A DNA stretch of 64,000 nt from an uncultured Pirellula sp. (GCA_903858115.1 CAIOHR010000280.1:1-64000), one strand, 5' to 3'; positions 8,412 through 17,318 are shown, counted from the stretch's first letter. Program-made: numbers and translations. The notes: generated from the letters alone by a model not told the origin.

Positions 8412-9101
8412 ATGCTAGAAATCAAAGATCTCAAGAAGTCGTTTCGAGAACCGTCGGGCAACCCTATCTCGATTCTGGATGTCCCGAGCTTTTCCATGAA
8501 AGCTGGGGAACACGTGGTCCTGCGGGGAGAAAGCGGGTGTGGAAAGACGACTTTACTTCATACCATTTCTGGTTTGCTCGATTGCGATGCCGGCTCGATC
8601 AAACTCGACGGAATCGAATTGACGAAATACTCCGAAGCAGTCAGAGATCGCATTCGTGCGGACAAATTGGGCTACGTTTTTCAAACCTTCAATCTTCTAC
8701 CGGCGTTTACAGCTCTCGAGAATGTGAAGCTGGGGATGACGTTCGCTCGCAAATCCATACGAGCAGAACGGGCCGCAGAGTTACTGAACCGCGTTGGACT
8801 GGCGGATCGAATGCATTATCTTCCGAGCCAGTTGTCTGTAGGGCAACAGCAACGGGTCGCGGTCGCGCGTGCGTTGGCAAACCAACCGAGATTGCTGCTG
8901 GCCGACGAACCGACAGCAAATGTGGACCCAGCGAACCAATCCAAAATTATCGAGCTCATTCAAGAGGTTTGCACGCAAGAATCGGTCGCGATCTTGCTAG
9001 TCACGCATAGCGATGAGGTGGCAAATCGTTTTTCACGAGTCGATCGATTTGAAGATCTCAATCGAGCCGCAGAGCATACTCAAACTTCCGTTGGCGAGTG
9101 A
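8412..9101 (+). CDS. ABC transporter ATP-binding protein, LolD/MacB type
   Basis: A 229-residue ATPase. Walker A GESGCGKTT is at residues 39-47, the Q loop is YVFQTFNLLPAF, the signature is LSVGQQQRVAVARAL (a Val where Gly is usual in LSGGQ) and Walker B is LLLADEPTANVD, followed by the H loop VTHSDEVA. The sequence pattern, including FNLLPAFTALENV, is that of the LolD/MacB/FtsE group, which power lipoprotein extraction or macrolide-type efflux through FtsX-like permeases. The permease gene begins 9 nt downstream, so the two form one transporter. Whether it moves lipoproteins or another substrate cannot be determined here. Confidence 0.9.
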   Translation: MLEIKDLKKSFREPSGNPISILDVPSFSMKAGEHVVLRGESGCGKTTLLHTISGLLDCDAGSIKLDGIELTKYSEAVRDRIRADKLGYVFQTFNLLPAFTALENVKLGMTFARKSIRAERAAELLNRVGLADRMHYLPSQLSVGQQQRVAVARALANQPRLLLADEPTANVDPANQSKIIELIQEVCTQESVAILLVTHSDEVANRFSRVDRFEDLNRAAEHTQTSVGE

Positions 9102-9110
9102 ACCACGCAT

Positions 9111-10484
9111 ATGAGCCTATTCAGAATCGCACTTCGCAATCTTTGGTTTCGCAAGCTCCCCAGCTTTCTAACGATGCTCTCGATGGCACTGGGAGTGGCA
9201 CTTGTTGTACTGGTCTTGACGATCTCGGGCATGATCGAACGCACGTTCAAGCAGTCGGACAACGTAGGATACAATTTGATCATTGGCTCGAAAGGTAGCT
9301 CGATTCAATTGACCTTCAATACCGTCATGTTTCTCAGCGAACCGGTAGAGAACATCCCGTATTGGTACTACATGGAGTTTATCCCGGGCGCGGACGGTCG
9401 AGCCAAAGATTATCAACGCGTTGGAGGGAAGTTGGACGAACCCGATCGAAAAGGGAAGTACGCCAATTTGACATCGGGTGGATTTGCGATTCCTATGTGC
9501 ATGGGGGATTATGTCGGTCCGTTTCGTTGCATTGGTACCACCCCTCAGTACTTTGAATTGCTTCGCTACGGCGAGAAGGATTCCTCGTACGAATTCGAGG
9601 AAGGCCGGAACTTTGTCGATTATTCGGATGAGAACGGATACTACGAAGCGGTCATCGGCAGCCAAGTGGCATCGGTTATGAAACTCAAGGTAGGTGACCA
9701 AATCTATGCGTCGCACGGAAAAGAAGGTGGAGACACCCACGACGACGGCTTTCGGATTGTTGGGATTCTAAAACCCACCGGAACACCGAATGACCGAGGC
9801 GCGTTCGTTAATATGGAAGGCTTCTATCTTCTTGAGGGACATATCGCTCCCGATCGCGATCCCATCACAGGAATCGAAGTCAAAGGAAGCGCGGTGGCGC
9901 CTGAACGCGACTCGAAACTTTCGAGAGTTCGACTCCCAATCGAAAAACGGGAAGTGACTTCTGTGCTGGTCAAAGGATCCGGGATGTCAGCCATCGGCCT
10001 CGAAGATCAAGTGAAAAAATCTTCTTTCGCGACTGCCGTATCACCGGTGCGTGAGATCACTGGTCTACTGGAACAATTCGTTACACCGGTAAAGCTCGGT
10101 TTGTTTTTGTTAACAAGCATGGTTTGCGTAGTGAGTGCGATCGGGATTATGGTGAGCATTTATAACAGCATGAGCGAACGAAAACGGGATATCGCCGTGA
10201 TGCGAGCGTTGGGGGCATCGCGCGATCACGTCCTTCAAATCATCTTGATCGAGTCGACGATGATTGCGGTCGGAGGCGGGCTTGTTGGATGGTTGTGTGG
10301 GCATCTAGCAGGTCCCATTAGTAACATTTGGACCGAAAAAACGACAGGAACTACCGTAGGATTCTTTACATCCGCGAGTTCGCAAGAGCTTTGGTTGGTC
10401 CCAGGGATGGTACTGGTCGGTATACTTGCTGGAGTCGTTCCAGCGATTTCAGCCTATCGCACGAGTGTTGTGAAGTCGTTGTGA
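9111..10484 (+). CDS. ABC transporter permease, FtsX/MacB/LolC type
   Basis: A 457-residue permease with one N-terminal membrane helix (LPSFLTMLSMALGVALVVLVLTIS), a large periplasmic domain (residues about 45-320) and three C-terminal helices (LGLFLLTSMVCVVSAIGIMVSIYN, IILIESTMIAVGGGLVGWL, WLVPGMVLVGILAGVVPAI). This is the MacB-PCD plus FtsX topology. The cytoplasmic loop SERKRDIAVMRALGASRDHV is the conserved coupling helix that contacts the ATPase. It is encoded 9 nt behind the LolD-like ATPase and forms the exporter with it. A single permease gene suggests a homodimeric MacB-like or planctomycete LolC-like assembly. Confidence 0.9.
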   Translation: MSLFRIALRNLWFRKLPSFLTMLSMALGVALVVLVLTISGMIERTFKQSDNVGYNLIIGSKGSSIQLTFNTVMFLSEPVENIPYWYYMEFIPGADGRAKDYQRVGGKLDEPDRKGKYANLTSGGFAIPMCMGDYVGPFRCIGTTPQYFELLRYGEKDSSYEFEEGRNFVDYSDENGYYEAVIGSQVASVMKLKVGDQIYASHGKEGGDTHDDGFRIVGILKPTGTPNDRGAFVNMEGFYLLEGHIAPDRDPITGIEVKGSAVAPERDSKLSRVRLPIEKREVTSVLVKGSGMSAIGLEDQVKKSSFATAVSPVREITGLLEQFVTPVKLGLFLLTSMVCVVSAIGIMVSIYNSMSERKRDIAVMRALGASRDHVLQIILIESTMIAVGGGLVGWLCGHLAGPISNIWTEKTTGTTVGFFTSASSQELWLVPGMVLVGILAGVVPAISAYRTSVVKSL

Positions 10485-10528
10485 GGATTGCAGATGATAT
10501 CGGAATTCAAATAAAAGAATCGTGAAGC

Positions 10529-11425
10529 ATGGTAGCCGTCGAGCAGTATTTAAAGCCAGCACTGGCCTCGCAAATCAAACGACTCGATCTCCGTGCCCAA
10601 ATGATTGTTCGCGGATTCTTGCAGGGGATGCACTCGAGTCCTTACCACGGATTCTCCGCCGAATTCAGTGAACATCGGCTTTATGCGCATGGTGACGATC
10701 CAAAGGATATCGATTGGCAAGCGTACGCGAAAACCGAGCGGTATTACATCAAGAAACACGAGTCGGAAACCAACATCACCGGCTACATCGTGATGGACTT
10801 GAGCCAGTCGATGGACTACACCTATCGACAACAGTTAACGAAGTTTGATTACTGCGTTTGCTTGGCGGCTGCTTTGTCCTATTTGATGTTGATGCAGCAA
10901 GACCCGATTGGATTGGTCACCTTTGACAAAAAGATACGAGCCAGCGTTCCACCGAAATCGCGACGCAGTCAGTTCGGCGCCATGCTCAGTCATCTGACGA
11001 AGTTGAAAGTGTCCGGCGAAACCGAGTTAAAGGCACCCTTGATGCAGTTAGCATCCATGCTACGTCATCGATCGCTAATCATGTTGATGAGCGATTTGTT
11101 GGCGGACGTGGAGCCAACCCTCGAATCGATACGCATGCTCAAACATGCTGGGCACGACGTCATTGTCTTTCACGTGCTCGACGAAGCCGAGGTAGAGTTC
11201 CCCTTCGATGGCTTGGTCCAACTGCACGATCCCGAGTCGGGCCAATCGTTGAGTGTCAATGCGGACGACATCGGGAATGAGTATCGAGAGAACATTCGGC
11301 AATTTCGCGCACAGCTGAAGCGCGGTTGCAATGAATCCAAAATCGATTACGTCCCATTGGATACGAGCATGCCGTACGACAAAGCGTTAACCGAGTATCT
11401 CGTAAATCGACGCAGCCGATTTTAA
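10529..11425 (+). CDS. DUF58 protein (von Willebrand-like fold)
   Basis: A 298-residue DUF58 protein. The family hallmark RLYAHGDDPKDIDWQAYAKTERYYIK is present around residues 50-75 (the usual form is YRxGDDxRxIDWxxxAR). It is followed by a vWA-like strand with a metal site, VMDLSQSMDYTYR, and by a second acidic segment MSDLLADVEPTLESI. DUF58 proteins usually accompany a MoxR AAA ATPase and membrane vWA proteins and are thought to act in protein maturation or envelope assembly. Here no moxR is adjacent: the gene follows the ABC permease by 44 nt, which suggests a functional link with that exporter or simply co-transcription. No signal peptide is visible. Confidence 0.88.
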   Translation: MVAVEQYLKPALASQIKRLDLRAQMIVRGFLQGMHSSPYHGFSAEFSEHRLYAHGDDPKDIDWQAYAKTERYYIKKHESETNITGYIVMDLSQSMDYTYRQQLTKFDYCVCLAAALSYLMLMQQDPIGLVTFDKKIRASVPPKSRRSQFGAMLSHLTKLKVSGETELKAPLMQLASMLRHRSLIMLMSDLLADVEPTLESIRMLKHAGHDVIVFHVLDEAEVEFPFDGLVQLHDPESGQSLSVNADDIGNEYRENIRQFRAQLKRGCNESKIDYVPLDTSMPYDKALTEYLVNRRSRF

Positions 11426-11431
11426 AAAAGC

Positions 11432-12529
11432 TCAGTAGTTCGTTCGAACGAGCAGATCATCGTCAACGCGCAATTGGACTATCCATCGGCAACTCGGGTT
11501 CCAGTATAAGAGCTTGGTGAGCCAGTAACCGATGTCGCGTGTTTGATGCACGCTGGTAGCAGTTGCAGCGGCGTCCGATTCAATTGCAGTCGCGGAGACG
11601 ATCGTTACACTCTGGCGGAGCCTAATTCCATTGAGAGTTCGGGGGTCGAGGATATGGCTCGTTTTGTCTTCTTGCCCGACACTGGTCGAGTCGACAAACC
11701 GTTGCCAGCGGCTTCCGGACGTTGCGATTCCGCAATCGTGATAGCGATCTCGTCGCAATAGCGATTCTTCCTCTTCGCCGTAGGCTTGGAGGCTATCGAT
11801 CGCCACAGGCCACCCCGTTGTCCCTGGTGGTGCGGATCCAATTCGCATGTTGCCAGAAAAGTTCACGATGCAACAGCCGACACCTTTTGAGAGCATCATG
11901 GTGTACACTTTGTCGGCGACAAGCCCTTTGCCGATGGCTCCAAAATCGAATCGAATGCCAGGCCTAGAGAAACGAAACCCACGACGGCACGGGTCCCATT
12001 CGATATTCCCCCAACCGCTCGATTGCTTCGCCAAAAGCCACATGTTCGAATCGGGCGGTGTCCTTTTTCTTCGCAACGATGTCATCGCTCCCAATGCGAT
12101 ATCCAAAGCTCCTTCGCTGAGCCGATACCACCGATCACCAACATCCAATGCATAAGCGAAGTCCTCGGACGGAAAGCAATATCTGCCCGTATCACCGAGA
12201 CGGGCCAATTGGATCGCTTCGCTTTCCTCATCGTAATCGCTGAGGACTTTAGTCCAGTGATTGCAAACAGACCGTGCACCGTCGGCAATACCTTCATTCA
12301 ACGCCTGCTGCGATGACTCATCAAGTTTCAAGTCCTCCAGGATCCAGCGTATATTGAGCAAACTTCCCATCGAGGGAATCTGCAGTTCGAATGCGTTGCC
12401 TGAGCTCCGATTCGCTTCACCCCTTTCGCTGCCGTAGATCCATGCGAGTGATGCGAGACTCATGGTCTTCAGCCCTATGCGTCGGTTCATGGCATGCGGA
12501 GAGGAAGTTCGACTTACAAATCTAGCCAT
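11432..12529 (-). CDS. apbE: FAD:protein FMN transferase, ApbE family
   Basis: A 365-residue ApbE-type enzyme, which transfers FMN from FAD to a Ser/Thr of exported redox subunits such as Nqr/Rnf proteins. Visible motifs are the FAD-binding RFDFGAIGKGLVADKV (family form DLGGIAKGxxvD), the N-terminal PSMGSLLNIRW and the C-terminal SHILDPRT. A probable signal sequence begins at an internal ATG (MNRRIGLKTMSLASLAWIYG, residues 14-33), so translation may start there. The longer ATG at 12529 overlaps the mqnD stop by 8 nt, typical of translational coupling. The neighbourhood of menaquinone genes fits a role in respiratory flavinylation, although no nqr or rnf genes are in the window. Confidence 0.88.
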   Translation of the reverse strand: MARFVSRTSSPHAMNRRIGLKTMSLASLAWIYGSERGEANRSSGNAFELQIPSMGSLLNIRWILEDLKLDESSQQALNEGIADGARSVCNHWTKVLSDYDEESEAIQLARLGDTGRYCFPSEDFAYALDVGDRWYRLSEGALDIALGAMTSLRRKRTPPDSNMWLLAKQSSGWGNIEWDPCRRGFRFSRPGIRFDFGAIGKGLVADKVYTMMLSKGVGCCIVNFSGNMRIGSAPPGTTGWPVAIDSLQAYGEEEESLLRRDRYHDCGIATSGSRWQRFVDSTSVGQEDKTSHILDPRTLNGIRLRQSVTIVSATAIESDAAATATSVHQTRDIGYWLTKLLYWNPSCRWIVQLRVDDDLLVRTNY

Positions 12530-13361
12530 CGATGATCCTCAACATCTGCGAACCCTCGACCAAACCAATGGATCTCGCTCGGTTTGCCAGCTCGTCCAAA
12601 GCGTCCGCACCTACTTTTCCAAGCGATACGGTCCATTCATTGACATAGAGTTCCACGTGTTGCATGAGGACTCGATCGTCAAATTCCTGCGCGTAGTGTC
12701 GCATGGTTGGCAAGGCAGCATCTGGATTCGCGATGGCGAAAGCTAATGAATCGGCGATGACCCCCTGGATCTTTGCGAGTGTCTCGTCTCCAAGTCGCCA
12801 TGCTCCTACGATTCCCCCCAGGGGCAATGGGCAACCGGTTTCTTTTTCCCATCGCGTACCGAGGTCTTCCACGAGCGCCAGACCTTCGGATTGCCAAGTG
12901 AATCGCCCCTCGTGAATACAGACCCCGAAGTCAGCTACACCTCGCTTTAGATCGGGCATGATCTGCGAAAAAACCATTTGCCGCACCCGAGTCGTGTTCG
13001 GATAGAACAATTGGTAAAGCAATGTCGCTGTCGTATGTTTGCCAGGGCACAGTGTCAGTTCCTCGCGCTTGGCTGGAACCGAATCTGGCTTCGCAGCCAA
13101 AAGCAGCGGCCCGACGCCGAATCCTAGGGCCGAACCACTTGAGAAAACGCCATATTCATCTGCAATGCAAAGGGCCGCGTGAAAACTGGTCTTGGCAGCA
13201 TCCAGTTCTCCCGCGAGAAGTTTTTCGTTCAATGTTTGGATATCGAGAAGTTCGATCTCGAATTCCAGTCCTCTCCAATCCACTAAGCGATTCATCATTG
13301 CATGAAAGGCAAACGTATCGTTCGGGCACGTGGAGATTGCCAACCGGATGGGACGCGTCAT
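12522..13361 (-). CDS. mqnD: 1,4-dihydroxy-6-naphthoate synthase MqnD
   Basis: A 279-residue enzyme of the futalosine menaquinone pathway, converting cyclic de-hypoxanthine futalosine to 1,4-dihydroxy-6-naphthoate. The N-terminus RLAISTCPNDTFAFHAMMN is the family signature (SxCPNDTFxF), and further matches are ELLDIQTLNEKLLAGELDAAKTSFHA, which contains the conserved K-x-S/T-F motif, and GPLLLAAKP. The fold is that of periplasmic binding proteins, but without a signal peptide. The start at 13361 is chosen because its ATGA overlaps the mqnB stop; the open frame extends further upstream, but into mqnB. It is co-transcribed with mqnB and apbE. Confidence 0.94.
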   Translation of the reverse strand: MTRPIRLAISTCPNDTFAFHAMMNRLVDWRGLEFEIELLDIQTLNEKLLAGELDAAKTSFHAALCIADEYGVFSSGSALGFGVGPLLLAAKPDSVPAKREELTLCPGKHTTATLLYQLFYPNTTRVRQMVFSQIMPDLKRGVADFGVCIHEGRFTWQSEGLALVEDLGTRWEKETGCPLPLGGIVGAWRLGDETLAKIQGVIADSLAFAIANPDAALPTMRHYAQEFDDRVLMQHVELYVNEWTVSLGKVGADALDELANRARSIGLVEGSQMLRIIDG

Positions 13362-14017
13362 TCGGATACTTCTTGAGGCTGGAGAACTCTCTGAAGGATC
13401 AATTGCATCGCTTGATCCAGGCTGCCGGCAATGTTCCACTTAGCATGGTCGCGATCTCCTGCTCGGTTGGATATTCCTCGAACAATCATCAGCGGAACGT
13501 TGGCTAATCTACAAGAAACAGCGACGCCAAAACCTTCCATGTCTTCCGCCTTCCCGAGCGGGAATCGCGAATGTCTCCAAGCCGCTTCGGCTGGGGTTGC
13601 CGAGGCTGCCAGGACACTCACCAAGCCAGGAAGAGTGTGAACGTGTTCATGTGCCGACAGTTTGATTGCATCTTGGATCACTGGCTCGTGGGACCATTGG
13701 TGCCACCCCATATCCATCGCACTGCGGTGTGTGGCTCCTTGTCCGACGCCGATACCATCGCAGTAGACTGTGCCAAATTGAATTGCACTGCCAATGGTGA
13801 CATCGTCAGACAGTGAGCCTGCGATGCCTATCAGTGCCACGGAATCGAAGAAGCCCGTAACCAGCAATTGCATCGTTCGGGCGGCAGCCACGACTTGACC
13901 AAAGCCACAGATCTCGATTCGGTGACCGCATTCGAGCCACTTTTCTACACAATGCGAGGGCAATTTTTGCCGCTCCCAATCTGTCGGGACGAGTAAGAGC
14001 CGTGTAGCAGTTTTCAT
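13358..14017 (-). CDS. mqnB: Futalosine hydrolase MqnB
   Basis: A 219-residue nucleoside-phosphorylase-fold enzyme that removes hypoxanthine (or adenine) from futalosine. Key segments are ALIGIAGSLSDDVTIGSAI, the AEDMEGFGVAVSC block with the ribose-binding Met-Glu pair, and VRGISNRAGDRDHAKWNI, where D and the RxISN motif shape the base pocket. The match to futalosine hydrolase rather than MTA/SAH nucleosidase is supported by its position immediately before mqnD (4-nt overlap). Together they mark a menaquinone pathway via futalosine; mqnA and mqnC are not in this window. The gene starts 6 nt below the stop of the inositol-phosphatase-like gene. Confidence 0.93.
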   Translation of the reverse strand: MKTATRLLLVPTDWERQKLPSHCVEKWLECGHRIEICGFGQVVAAARTMQLLVTGFFDSVALIGIAGSLSDDVTIGSAIQFGTVYCDGIGVGQGATHRSAMDMGWHQWSHEPVIQDAIKLSAHEHVHTLPGLVSVLAASATPAEAAWRHSRFPLGKAEDMEGFGVAVSCRLANVPLMIVRGISNRAGDRDHAKWNIAGSLDQAMQLILQRVLQPQEVSE

Positions 14018-14023
14018 GAGGGA

Positions 14024-14935
14024 TCAGGCGAACGCTTTCAAGTGGCTGATAACTTGATCGTGTACGAGACCGTTGCTTCCCAGGCAATGACTCTTTCGGA
14101 TATCGTACTGACCATCCCACGTGGAGAACCGTCCACCTGCTTCCATGATAACAGGTGCAACCGCCGCAACGTCCCATGGATTCACGATTGGATCCACCAT
14201 GACTTCCGCGCGACCGGTCGCGACCAAGAGGTAGCCGTAGCCGTCCCCCCAGGTTCGCGTGATATAGGCTAAAGATTCCAGTTCCTGATAAGCGGTAGTG
14301 GCATTCCTGTGAGAGAAGTTATCCGATTGCGAAGTAAGTAGCAGGCCATCTTCGAGTTTGGATTGTCGGGAAACGTGAGCACGGTTCATCAAGATATGGA
14401 AGGAACTGTCGTTGGTCAGACCGGTGGATTGGAATGAGTTCAGGGGTATTGCTCCATACCACGCGCCGAGACCTTTGGCTGCAACGATGATTTCTCCCAT
14501 CGCAGGGATTGCGATTACTCCGATGGTGGGTTCACCATTCATCGTCATGCCAACCAAGGTGGAATAGAGAGGCACACCCGAGATAAAGCTTTTCGTTCCA
14601 TCGATGGGGTCGATGATCCACTCGTATTGGGAATTGCCCGCAACAGTGCCGAATTCCTCGCCCAAGATTGCGTCCTCAGGAAATCGGTCTCCGATGAGCT
14701 TCCTAACGGTTTCCTCGGCGCTCTTGTCCGCTTGCGTGACGGGGGATTTATCCCGTTTTCGTTCGACTTGATACTGGTTCGTTCGAAAGTACTGAAGCGT
14801 GGTGTTGCCAGCGGCGATCGCTAAATCGAGGGCAAACTGGACGCGCGCATCCATTGCACCGGAGACATCAGCGGGTAAACAAAAGCGGTAGGCCATAGAA
14901 TTGTTATTCAAGAGTATGTTATCTACAAATTGCAT
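14024..14935 (-). CDS. Inositol-monophosphatase-family phosphatase, HisN-like
   Basis: A 303-residue protein (about 275 if it starts at the internal ATG before DARVQFALDLAIAAG). It has all metal sites of the FIG superfamily: GEEFG, WIIDPIDGTKSFISGVP and NPWDVAAVAPVIMEAGG. The wording DPIDGTKSFISGVPLYSTLV and RADKSAEETVRKLI is closest to histidinol-phosphatase HisN (L-histidinol phosphate to histidinol) rather than to SuhB or CysQ, but the substrate is not proven. It is the first gene of the minus-strand mqnB-mqnD-apbE run, with spacing of 6 nt. The first 28 residues after the 14935 ATG look atypical, which favours the shorter start. Confidence 0.85.
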   Translation of the reverse strand: MQFVDNILLNNNSMAYRFCLPADVSGAMDARVQFALDLAIAAGNTTLQYFRTNQYQVERKRDKSPVTQADKSAEETVRKLIGDRFPEDAILGEEFGTVAGNSQYEWIIDPIDGTKSFISGVPLYSTLVGMTMNGEPTIGVIAIPAMGEIIVAAKGLGAWYGAIPLNSFQSTGLTNDSSFHILMNRAHVSRQSKLEDGLLLTSQSDNFSHRNATTAYQELESLAYITRTWGDGYGYLLVATGRAEVMVDPIVNPWDVAAVAPVIMEAGGRFSTWDGQYDIRKSHCLGSNGLVHDQVISHLKAFA

Positions 14936-15060
14936 CGATCAGCCGACGGCCGCTAGTCCCGGTTTTCAATCCCAACCCGTCGAACATCTGGTTGTGCACA
15001 CTTAGTTTATCATCGCCAGTCCATCTTTTGAATGAGACTTTCCGCGGAACATGCAATCAA

Positions 15061-15112
15061 GCGGTGTTGCGATAGAAGCAAATAGAAATTTACGGTATTC
15101 TATCGCAACCGC
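15061..15112. promoter_or_regulatory. Long inverted repeat between hisN-like and histidine kinase genes
   Basis: GCGGTGTTGCGATAGAA (15061-15077) and TTCTATCGCAACCGC (15098-15112) are complementary over 15 pairs with a two-base bulge and enclose 20 bases. It lies 59 bases before the kinase ATG at 15172. It is not followed by a T-run, so a terminator is unlikely; an operator or a leader hairpin is more probable. Confidence 0.55.
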
Positions 15113-15171
15113 TGCTAACGGTGAAACTAACGATTAAGTTGCGAACCACACCATTCCATCTGCCATTTTTA

Positions 15172-15909
15172 ATGTCTGAACCGACCGCACCTGATTCACC
15201 TGAAACGATCGACGAACTGCGGCGACAGTACAACGAGCTGGCGGAGCTCGCTGGTTCTTTAGCTCACGAGATCAAGAATCCGCTTTCGGTGATTCACATG
15301 AACACCGATCTGCTTTGCGAAGAGTTAGAGGAAACGCCCTTTCCCGGGCAGCGACGGGCGATTGCCAAAGTAGACATGATCCGTCATCAATGCAATCGCT
15401 TGGAAAACCTGCTGCGCGACTTTCTCCGTTTTGCGAGGATGCGAGATCTTGAAATGACGGTGGGTTCACTCAACGAACAAATTCAACGCGTGATGACCCT
15501 CTATCGTGCCCAGGCGGACAAGTCCGAGATCCAACTCCAAGTCATTTTGGATGCCAATTTGCCCAACATCAAACTGCATAGCGATTCTCTTCAAGCTGCG
15601 TTATTGAATCTCGTAAAGAATGCACTCGAGGCGATGCCGAACGGCGGTCAGCTCTTGGTGCGAACCTACTCGGTTCCCGGCGGGGTCGCTATGGAAATGA
15701 TCGATACCGGTGAAGGAATGGATGAGGTAACAGCGATGAGAATGTTCGAACCTTTTTATTCGACAAAGCATGACGGTTCGGGACTTGGGTTGCCAACGGC
15801 TAGGAAGATCATCGAGGCGCACGGCGGGCGCATCACCGTTCAGAGCGAAGTTGGTCGCGGCACCAAGTTCGCGATCGAATTTCCGACTCCCATTCGACTC
15901 GCCAGTTGA
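15172..15909 (+). CDS. Orphan soluble sensor histidine kinase
   Basis: A 245-residue cytoplasmic histidine kinase consisting only of a short coiled coil, a HisKA dimerisation domain and a HATPase domain. The phospho-acceptor box is SLAHEIKNPLSVIHMNTDLL with the His in HEIKNP; the N box is LLNLVKNALEAMP; G1 is DTGEGMD; the F box is FEPFYSTK; and G2 is GSGLGLPTARK. There are no membrane helices, so the signal must be cytoplasmic or come from a partner. No response regulator is adjacent. The start ATG at 15172 (MSEPTAPDS) is preferred to an upstream GTG at 15121, whose extra residues are not family-like. The long inverted repeat upstream may control it. Confidence 0.9.
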   Translation: MSEPTAPDSPETIDELRRQYNELAELAGSLAHEIKNPLSVIHMNTDLLCEELEETPFPGQRRAIAKVDMIRHQCNRLENLLRDFLRFARMRDLEMTVGSLNEQIQRVMTLYRAQADKSEIQLQVILDANLPNIKLHSDSLQAALLNLVKNALEAMPNGGQLLVRTYSVPGGVAMEMIDTGEGMDEVTAMRMFEPFYSTKHDGSGLGLPTARKIIEAHGGRITVQSEVGRGTKFAIEFPTPIRLAS

Positions 15910-15924
15910 AGATTTGGTGCGACC

Positions 15925-16698
15925 ATGTTTTTCCCGATTAGTGATGATGACCGCGAAGTCTCCACCGTTAGCTACGTCACCTACACGTTGCTAGCAGCCA
16001 ATGTAGTTTTGTTTATGATTCAACTCGCCAATCCAGAGTTTACCTACGGCTGGAGCGTCATCCCGAGGGAAATTACGACGGGGGTGGATTTGGTCGAGCC
16101 GGTCGAGATTCGACTTCCTGGCTCCGAAACGCAAGTGGTTCCGCAATCGCCGGGGCCGCCTGTGATTTATCTGACACTGCTGAGTTCCATGTTCATGCAC
16201 GGCGGGTTCGGTCACATCGGCGGTAACATGCTTTATCTGTGGATCTTTGGAGACAATGTCGAGCACCGCTTCGGTCATGTGAAGTTCTTGATTTTTTATT
16301 TACTAGCAGGATTGGTCGCCAGTTTTTCGCAGATTTTGATCAACCCATCGAGTGTGATACCGAACTTGGGTGCATCCGGTGCGATCGCCGGAGTCATGGG
16401 GGCGTATTTGGTTTTGTTTCCGCACAACCGGATCAATGCCGTTTTCTTTTATCAAGTGATCACGGTACCCGCGATTGTTGTGTTGGGGATGTGGATCGCA
16501 ATGCAACTCGTGAGCGGTTATGGCTCGATCGCTTCGACTTCTGCATCGCTCGGGGGAGTCGCGTACTTGGCGCATATCGGCGGATTCGTAGCAGGAGTGA
16601 TTGCGGCAGGAATCTGTCGATTGCAATTGCGCGAGGAACCAGATACCGTGCTATACCGACAGTATCGCCGAGACCCGAACGACCGAAGATTGTGGTAA
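15925..16698 (+). CDS. Rhomboid-family intramembrane serine protease
   Basis: A 257-residue rhomboid protease with six membrane segments. The catalytic serine is Ser151 in GASGAIAGVMGAY and the catalytic histidine is His217 in LAHIGGFVAGV. The conserved HGGFGHIGGNMLYLWIFGDNVE segment is also complete, so the enzyme should be active and cleave membrane-anchored substrates within the bilayer. The loop between the first and second membrane segments is longer than in GlpG and contains a proline-rich stretch. The gene follows the histidine kinase by 15 nt and may share its transcript. A putative zinc-finger or ankyrin extension, seen in some rhomboids, is absent. Confidence 0.93.
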   Translation: MFFPISDDDREVSTVSYVTYTLLAANVVLFMIQLANPEFTYGWSVIPREITTGVDLVEPVEIRLPGSETQVVPQSPGPPVIYLTLLSSMFMHGGFGHIGGNMLYLWIFGDNVEHRFGHVKFLIFYLLAGLVASFSQILINPSSVIPNLGASGAIAGVMGAYLVLFPHNRINAVFFYQVITVPAIVVLGMWIAMQLVSGYGSIASTSASLGGVAYLAHIGGFVAGVIAAGICRLQLREEPDTVLYRQYRRDPNDRRLW

Positions 16699-16788
16699 AC
16701 CGAATGGCCGTTAAGCACAATCCATGCGTATCTATGCGAGACTTTCGACTTTCCAACGGGATCTTCCTTTAGACACGGAAATAGCACC

Positions 16789-17304
16789 ATGAAGCCTCTC
16801 CTATCCATATTTTGTTTTTTGTTCGCATTCGGATCGTTCGCTTTCAGTCAAGACGATAGGTTGATCGTCAAGAAAGATCCTTCCGACCCGAAACGATTGA
16901 TCTGCGAACTGAAGCATGCGACGTTCAAAGTACCCGAAGGTTGGCAGCCGAATCGCAGCGACGGCAAAACGCAATGTATCTTGACAAAGAGTGCAGACAA
17001 ACCGACGAGCCCATCCCAGATGATCATGATCGATGTTGGCAAGCCATCGAATCCCTCCGCGAAGGAGCTTGCCAACTCGTTTGCGAAGATGTGGGGCGGC
17101 GACGTTCGCGAGAAAAGTCTAAAAGTCGATGGCGAAGAAGGGTTCAAAATTGCGATTCCACCGACAGAGAAGAAAGTTCAACCAACCAATGCCATCGTTG
17201 TCATCAAAGACTCGAGGGTTTTTATGCTAATCGGTGGAGCCAAGTCTGACGAGAAACTGGACAAAGTACTTGAGCAATTGGCCGCAGATTGGCATTGGAA
17301 GTAG
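16789..17304 (+). CDS. Secreted protein of unknown function
   Basis: A 171-residue protein with a clear signal peptide (MKPLLSIFCFLFAFGSFAFSQ) and a mature part of about 150 residues. The mature sequence begins DDRLIVKKDPSDPKRLICELKHATFKVPEGW, and a later segment reads AIVVIKDSRVFMLIGGA, suggesting a small mixed alpha/beta fold like those of the DUF1795/PsbP-type lipoproteins, which also start with a statement that a mature domain is made of PxGW strands. I do not recognise a family with confidence. The gene is preceded by a weak GAAAT leader and followed directly by the palindromic element at 17319. Confidence 0.7.
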   Translation: MKPLLSIFCFLFAFGSFAFSQDDRLIVKKDPSDPKRLICELKHATFKVPEGWQPNRSDGKTQCILTKSADKPTSPSQMIMIDVGKPSNPSAKELANSFAKMWGGDVREKSLKVDGEEGFKIAIPPTEKKVQPTNAIVVIKDSRVFMLIGGAKSDEKLDKVLEQLAADWHWK

Positions 17305-17318
17305 TCGCCCTGAAGACA

